Assembly (NCBI GenBank): GCA_002391425.1
Contig: DGEZ01000083.1
Location: forward strand, 1 to 17,746
Reading direction: 5' to 3'
Source of the DNA: Micrococcales bacterium UBA3913
Lineage (GTDB): Bacteria; Actinomycetota; Actinomycetes; Actinomycetales; Microbacteriaceae
DNA: 17,746 nucleotides
Made by a program: the position numbers and the translations under genes. Below the pieces are notes generated by a model that made no database searches, was not told the origin of the DNA, and saw nothing but the letters and a program-made list of their open reading frames with translations. Positions 14,629 to 17,746 of the stretch are shown here, one piece after another (positions within the stretch are counted from its first letter, which is position 1; every line of letters begins with the position of its first letter).

Positions 14629-16056
14629 TCAGCCGATGTACGTCATCACATGCTTGATACGCGTGTACTCCTCGAACGCGTACATCGACAAGTCCTTGCC
14701 GTACCCAGAGTGCTTGTACCCGCAGTGCGGCATCTCCGCAACAATGGGGATGTGCGTGTTCACCCACACGCATCCGAAATCCAGATCTCGGACGCACCGT
14801 CCGGCAATCGATGTGTCCCGCGTCCACACCGATGAAGCGAGGCCATACTCCACGCCATTGGCGCAGTCGAGCGCCTCCTGCTCCGTCTCGAAGGTCTGGA
14901 TGGTGATCACCGGGCCGAAGATCTCCTTCTGACTTGGGTCGTCATCCTGACGCAAGCCGGTGACGACCGTGGGTTCGATGAAATACCCCCGGTCGGCGGC
15001 CCGGTGCCCTCCGGTGAGCACCGTCGCATGCTCCGGCATGCCCTCGATCACGCTCATCACTCGAGAAAATTGGTGCGCATTGTTCACCGGCCCGAAGTAC
15101 GCGTCCGGGTCGTGACGCTCGCCCGTTCTCAGCGAGCTCGCCGCCGATGCGAGCCGCTGGGCGAACTCCTCTGCGATGGACGCATGCACGAGTACTCGGG
15201 TAGCCGCTGTGCAATCCTGCCCGGCGTTGAACAGCCCCGCCGCGGCGATACCCTCCGCTGCCGCATCCAGATCTGCGTCCGCGAAAACGATGCACGGCGC
15301 CTTCCCCCCCAGCTCCAGGTGGAGGCGCTTCAGGTCCGCACTCGCGGATATGGCCACCTCGGTGCCTGCCCGAACCGACCCGGTGATGGACACCAATGCG
15401 GGCGTCGGGTGCGTCACAACGTGCTCTCCGGTCGTGCGATCCCCCAGAACAACGTTGAGAACTCCGGCGGGAACATGCCGAGCGACGATCTCGGCCAGCA
15501 GCAGAGTACTCTGCGGGGTGGTGTCCGAGGGTTTGAGCACCGTGGCATTTCCCGCGGCCAAGGCGGGCGCGAATTTCCAGGTGGCCATATTGAAGGGGTA
15601 ATTCCACGGCGTGACTTGCCCGACCACACCCAACGGCTCCCGGCGGATGGAGGACGTGTGATTGGGCATGTACTCACCGGAGGCCAAACCAGTCAGATTC
15701 CGCGCCGCACCTGCGAAGAAGCGGATCTGATCCACCGAGGGAAGGATCTCATCGGCGACGAGAGAGGCCAACGGCTTGCCGGTATCTTCGGACTCGAGCT
15801 GGGCGATCTCGTCGGCACGCTGTTCCACCTCGTCGGCAATCCGGAACAACGCCAGTTGCCGCTGCCCGGGAGTCATCTGCTTGCCCCACACGCGCGCGCC
15901 TTCAGCGGCCGCCCGGTAGGCGGTGTCGACGTCCTCCCGGGTAGACACGGGCGATTCGCCATAGACGCGTTCTGTGTCCGGGTCGACGAGTTCCATCGAG
16001 TCCGGTGATACGGATTCCACATACTCGCCACCGATAAAGTTCTTGAGCCTGGTCAT
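14629..16056 (-). CDS. patD: NAD-dependent gamma-aminobutyraldehyde dehydrogenase-like aldehyde dehydrogenase (475 aa)
   Basis: An ALDH-superfamily enzyme that oxidises an aldehyde to its acid with NAD(P)+ in the cytoplasm. Seen: VTPWNYPF (N152), LKPSDTTP (coenzyme site), the general base E248 in LELGGKAP, the catalytic C282 in NAGQDCTAATR, and KEIFGPV (E378). The sequence resembles E. coli PatD/YdcW in length (474-475) and in distinctive segments: RFFAGAARxLxGLAxGEY, NAGQDCTAA, GLASSVWT, WVNTH, EMPHxGxKxSGYGKDxSxY. PatD turns 4-aminobutanal, made from putrescine, into GABA, so a polyamine or related aminoaldehyde substrate is likely. A betaine-aldehyde or other omega-aminoaldehyde substrate is possible. 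The ATG at 16056 has GGAGG just before it and GAGAGG further up. It is upstream of the phosphatase cluster and divergent from the amidohydrolase. No frameshift or missing residue is seen. Confidence 0.92.
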   Translation of the reverse strand: MTRLKNFIGGEYVESVSPDSMELVDPDTERVYGESPVSTREDVDTAYRAAAEGARVWGKQMTPGQRQLALFRIADEVEQRADEIAQLESEDTGKPLASLVADEILPSVDQIRFFAGAARNLTGLASGEYMPNHTSSIRREPLGVVGQVTPWNYPFNMATWKFAPALAAGNATVLKPSDTTPQSTLLLAEIVARHVPAGVLNVVLGDRTTGEHVVTHPTPALVSITGSVRAGTEVAISASADLKRLHLELGGKAPCIVFADADLDAAAEGIAAAGLFNAGQDCTAATRVLVHASIAEEFAQRLASAASSLRTGERHDPDAYFGPVNNAHQFSRVMSVIEGMPEHATVLTGGHRAADRGYFIEPTVVTGLRQDDDPSQKEIFGPVITIQTFETEQEALDCANGVEYGLASSVWTRDTSIAGRCVRDLDFGCVWVNTHIPIVAEMPHCGYKHSGYGKDLSMYAFEEYTRIKHVMTYIG

Positions 16057-16090
16057 GCCTCCGAGCCTCTCTCACATCCGGGTGTGCATC

Positions 16091-16130
16091 CCCGCCTGAC
16101 CGAGCCCGGATGCGGGATTCCGCAGGCGGG
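16091..16130. repeat. 8-bp inverted repeat in the dehydrogenase leader
   Basis: CCCGCCTG (16091-16098) and CAGGCGGG (16123-16130) are perfect inverted copies separated by 24 bases, with a small inner pairing (CGGA/TCCG). It lies 35-74 bases upstream of the dehydrogenase start. It could be an operator or a leader hairpin. In GC-rich DNA such repeats also arise by chance. Confidence 0.3.
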
Positions 16131-16152
16131 ACGGGCGCAGCGCAGTGGGCTC

Positions 16153-16158
16153 ATCCTA
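16153..16158 (-). promoter_or_regulatory. Weak -10 candidate for the dehydrogenase gene
   Basis: TAGGAT on the minus strand, within the longer CTAGGATG that also occurs in the phosphatase-kinase gap. The best upstream -35-like hexamer is TTCCCG at 16178-16183, 19 bases away, which is poor. If real, the inverted repeat at 16091-16130 would sit in the 5' leader. Confidence 0.22.
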
Positions 16159-16304
16159 GCGAGCCGATGTTTCCATGCGGGAACCGCGATCTGTGCTGCC
16201 GTTCACAGCAACGAAACACGGGAATCGTAGAATCTGGGAAAACTTGCGAATAAATCCGCATGCAAATCTTTCTCATTCCACTGAAATCGCACACGCCAGA
16301 CCTC

Positions 16305-16310
16305 GAAGGA
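16305..16310 (+). promoter_or_regulatory. Ribosome-binding site of the amidohydrolase
   Basis: GAAGGA seven bases before the GTG at 16318-16320. It is the reason for choosing this GTG start, since no in-frame ATG lies near the family's normal N-terminus. Confidence 0.65.
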
Positions 16311-16317
16311 CCCCACC

Positions 16318-17685
16318 GTGACCAGCGACATCTTGATCACCAACGCCACCGTTTTCACCGGAAACGCACTCATCCCCGGGCTCACGTCCCTCGCCGTATC
16401 AGGTGGCAGAATCGTCGGCATCGGCGACACGCCTACGGTACGCCGTCTCCTGGGCGCCAGCCCTGAGATCGTCGACGTCCACGGCGCTCTGGTCACCCCG
16501 GGTTTTCTGGACTGCCACGTGCATCCCATGCAGGCGGGACTAGAGCGCCTGTCCTGCGACCTGACGGACTCCACCAGTGCACAGAGTGCCCTGGACATGG
16601 TCGCCGACTATGCACACAGCCACCCAGACGAGGAGTGGATCGTGGGCGGCGGCTGGCATATGCAGCACTTCCCCGGGGGGATGCCCGCAGCAGAGCTGCT
16701 CGATTCCATCGCGCCGGGACGGAAAATCTACCTCGTCAACGCAGACCATCACGGCGCGTGGGTGTCTTCCGCTGGGATGGCCGCCGCCGGGATTGACCGC
16801 GACACACCGAATCCGTCGGACGGGATCATTGACCGCAACCCGGATGGGACGCCTCACGGCACCTTCCAGGAGGGGGCGATGGAGATTTTCCAGCCCCTGC
16901 TGCCGGAACCCGATCTGGATCAACGCGTGGCTGCTCTCGTGGAGGCTCAGGAGTATTATCACAGCCTCGGCATCGTCGGCTGGCAGGATGCGATTGTCGG
17001 AGAATATGCGGGCTCTACGGATTCGACCGACGCATACCTGGCCGCCGTCGACCGCGGTGTGCTCAACCACATCGTCACCGCAGCGCTCTGGCTGCGCCGT
17101 GACATCACGCTCAACACAATGGAGGAGGCGATCTCCGGATACCTCGCACAGCGCGCGCGTTTCGGGGACCGCAGCGCGGAGCATCCCCAGTACCGTCTGC
17201 GGGCGACCTCGATCAAGATCATGATGGATGGTGTTCCCGAGAGCCAGACGGCCGCGCTGAAGCAGCCCTATCTGGATCCGTGCGGACACCCGACGGAGAA
17301 CTCCGGGACGACGCACTTCACCCAGGACGTCCTGCTGGCGATTCTGCCTCGCTTGGCCTGCGCCGGGTTCCAGTTGCATTTCCACGCGATTGGCGACCGC
17401 GCGATTTCGAACGCGATCGACGTCATCGAGGCCGCACGCAGTGCGGGAGCCAACCCGGGGCTCAACCACCACATTGCGCACCTGCAGCAGATGGATCTCG
17501 CCGACATCCCCCGTTTTGTCGCCTCTGGCGCGATCGCGAACATCCAGGCGCTGTGGGCGGCGAACAGCCAGCAGATGCGCGAACTCAACCTGCCCATCTT
17601 TGGAGAGGACCGGTATCGGATCCAGTACCCGTTTGGGTCGCTCGCCCGCGCGGGGGCTCGGCTTGCGATGGGATCGGATTGGCCC
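16318..17685 (+). CDS. Amidohydrolase_3 (YtcJ-like) metal-dependent hydrolase, 3' end missing
   Basis: About 456 residues of a TIM-barrel amidohydrolase of the YtcJ / N-substituted formamide deformylase group, which hydrolyses amide or related C-N bonds using bound metal. Seen: an N-terminal strand ILITNATVFTG, the metal-binding H67-x-H69 in GFLDCHVHP, NADHHGAWV (141-149), SIKIMMDGVPES with K300, FHAIGDRAI (H356), NHHIAHLQ (383-390) and the late GSDWP (D454). Family proteins are about 530-550 residues, so roughly 80-100 are lost. The frame stays open to the contig edge, but from about 17685 the DNA is sequencing adapter, so the apparent residues after SDWP are not real. The start is GTG 16318 with GAAGGA upstream. 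It is divergent from the PatD-like gene, possibly sharing regulation. The substrate is not known. Confidence 0.9.
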
Positions 17686-17746
17686 TGGCTCTTATACACA
17701 TCTCTGAGCCCCCGAGACCGTACTAGAAATCCTATGCCGTCTTCTC
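17685..17746 (+). other. Illumina Nextera i7 adapter read-through (assembly artefact)
   Basis: CTGGCTCTTATACACATCT (17685-17703) matches the Nextera transposon mosaic end with one mismatch (17688). It is followed by the rest of the i7 adapter (to 17718, two mismatches at 17705 and 17712), then CGTACTAG (17719-17726), which equals Nextera index N702, and then the flow-cell P7 segment ending TATGCCGTCTTCT (17733-17745), with mismatches at 17728, 17729, 17732 and 17746. The order of the parts is exactly that of a library adapter. It is not genomic and should be trimmed. Confidence 0.97.

Larger units (their letters stand above)
16057..16317. other. Divergent intergenic region
   Basis: 261 bases between the minus-strand dehydrogenase and plus-strand amidohydrolase starts. 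The half near the amidohydrolase (about 16190-16300) is visibly more A/T-rich than the coding DNA, as expected for a promoter. A TAGAAT (16228-16233) with TTCACA (16202-16207) at a long 20-base spacing is the only plus-strand pair I see. No RNA gene or mobile-element end is recognisable. Confidence 0.4.

Noticed and set aside
1..17746. tRNA, rRNA, insertion sequence or prophage signs
   Set aside because: No transposase, integrase, terminal inverted repeats of element size or recognisable RNA gene was found; nearly all the DNA is accounted for by the ten coding regions.

Overview
The window is a GC-rich piece of a high-GC Gram-positive (actinobacterial) chromosome, seen as one end of a draft contig. 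The evidence for Actinobacteria is strongly G/C-biased codon use, GTG starts, a PknB-type Ser/Thr kinase with a PP2C phosphatase and an FHA protein, and a gene set (MoxR, DUF58, TgpA-like transglutaminase, giant Ig-like protein) of the kind found together in that phylum. A Micrococcales-type host is a guess from protein flavour only.

Layout, read along the minus strand from right to left. An aldehyde dehydrogenase resembling gamma-aminobutyraldehyde dehydrogenase PatD (16056-14629) is followed after 36 bases by a seven-gene run with no clear internal terminator: PP2C phosphatase (14592-13741), membrane Ser/Thr kinase (13656-12559), a 2091-residue secreted or membrane-anchored multi-domain protein (12555-6280), MoxR AAA+ ATPase (6240-5266), DUF58 membrane protein (5269-3896), a TgpA-like transglutaminase-fold membrane protein that has lost all three catalytic residues (3899-1425), and a zinc-ribbon/FHA protein (1428-370). 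A truncated FAD-dependent amine-oxidase-like gene follows (316 to the left edge). To the right, a divergent plus-strand Amidohydrolase_3 gene starts at 16318 and is cut off at the contig end.

How it may work (inference). The kinase and phosphatase would set a phosphorylation state that the FHA protein reads on the cytoplasmic side. MoxR and DUF58 normally act together as an ATP-driven maturation or chaperone pair for membrane or extracellular partners. The giant protein and the pseudo-transglutaminase supply the extracellular part. Three consecutive 4-base stop/start overlaps (MoxR/DUF58/transglutaminase-like/FHA) and the 3-base kinase/giant gap argue for coordinated expression. I know of no experimental characterisation of this whole assembly. 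It is the most interesting content of the window.

The last ~62 bases (17685-17746) are not biological: they match the Illumina Nextera i7 read-through adapter, including an index that looks like N702, with scattered errors. The amidohydrolase translation beyond about residue 455 is therefore artefact. The only non-coding stretch of note is 16057-16317 (261 bases) between the divergent dehydrogenase and amidohydrolase genes; it holds an 8-bp inverted repeat and a weak -10-like hexamer.
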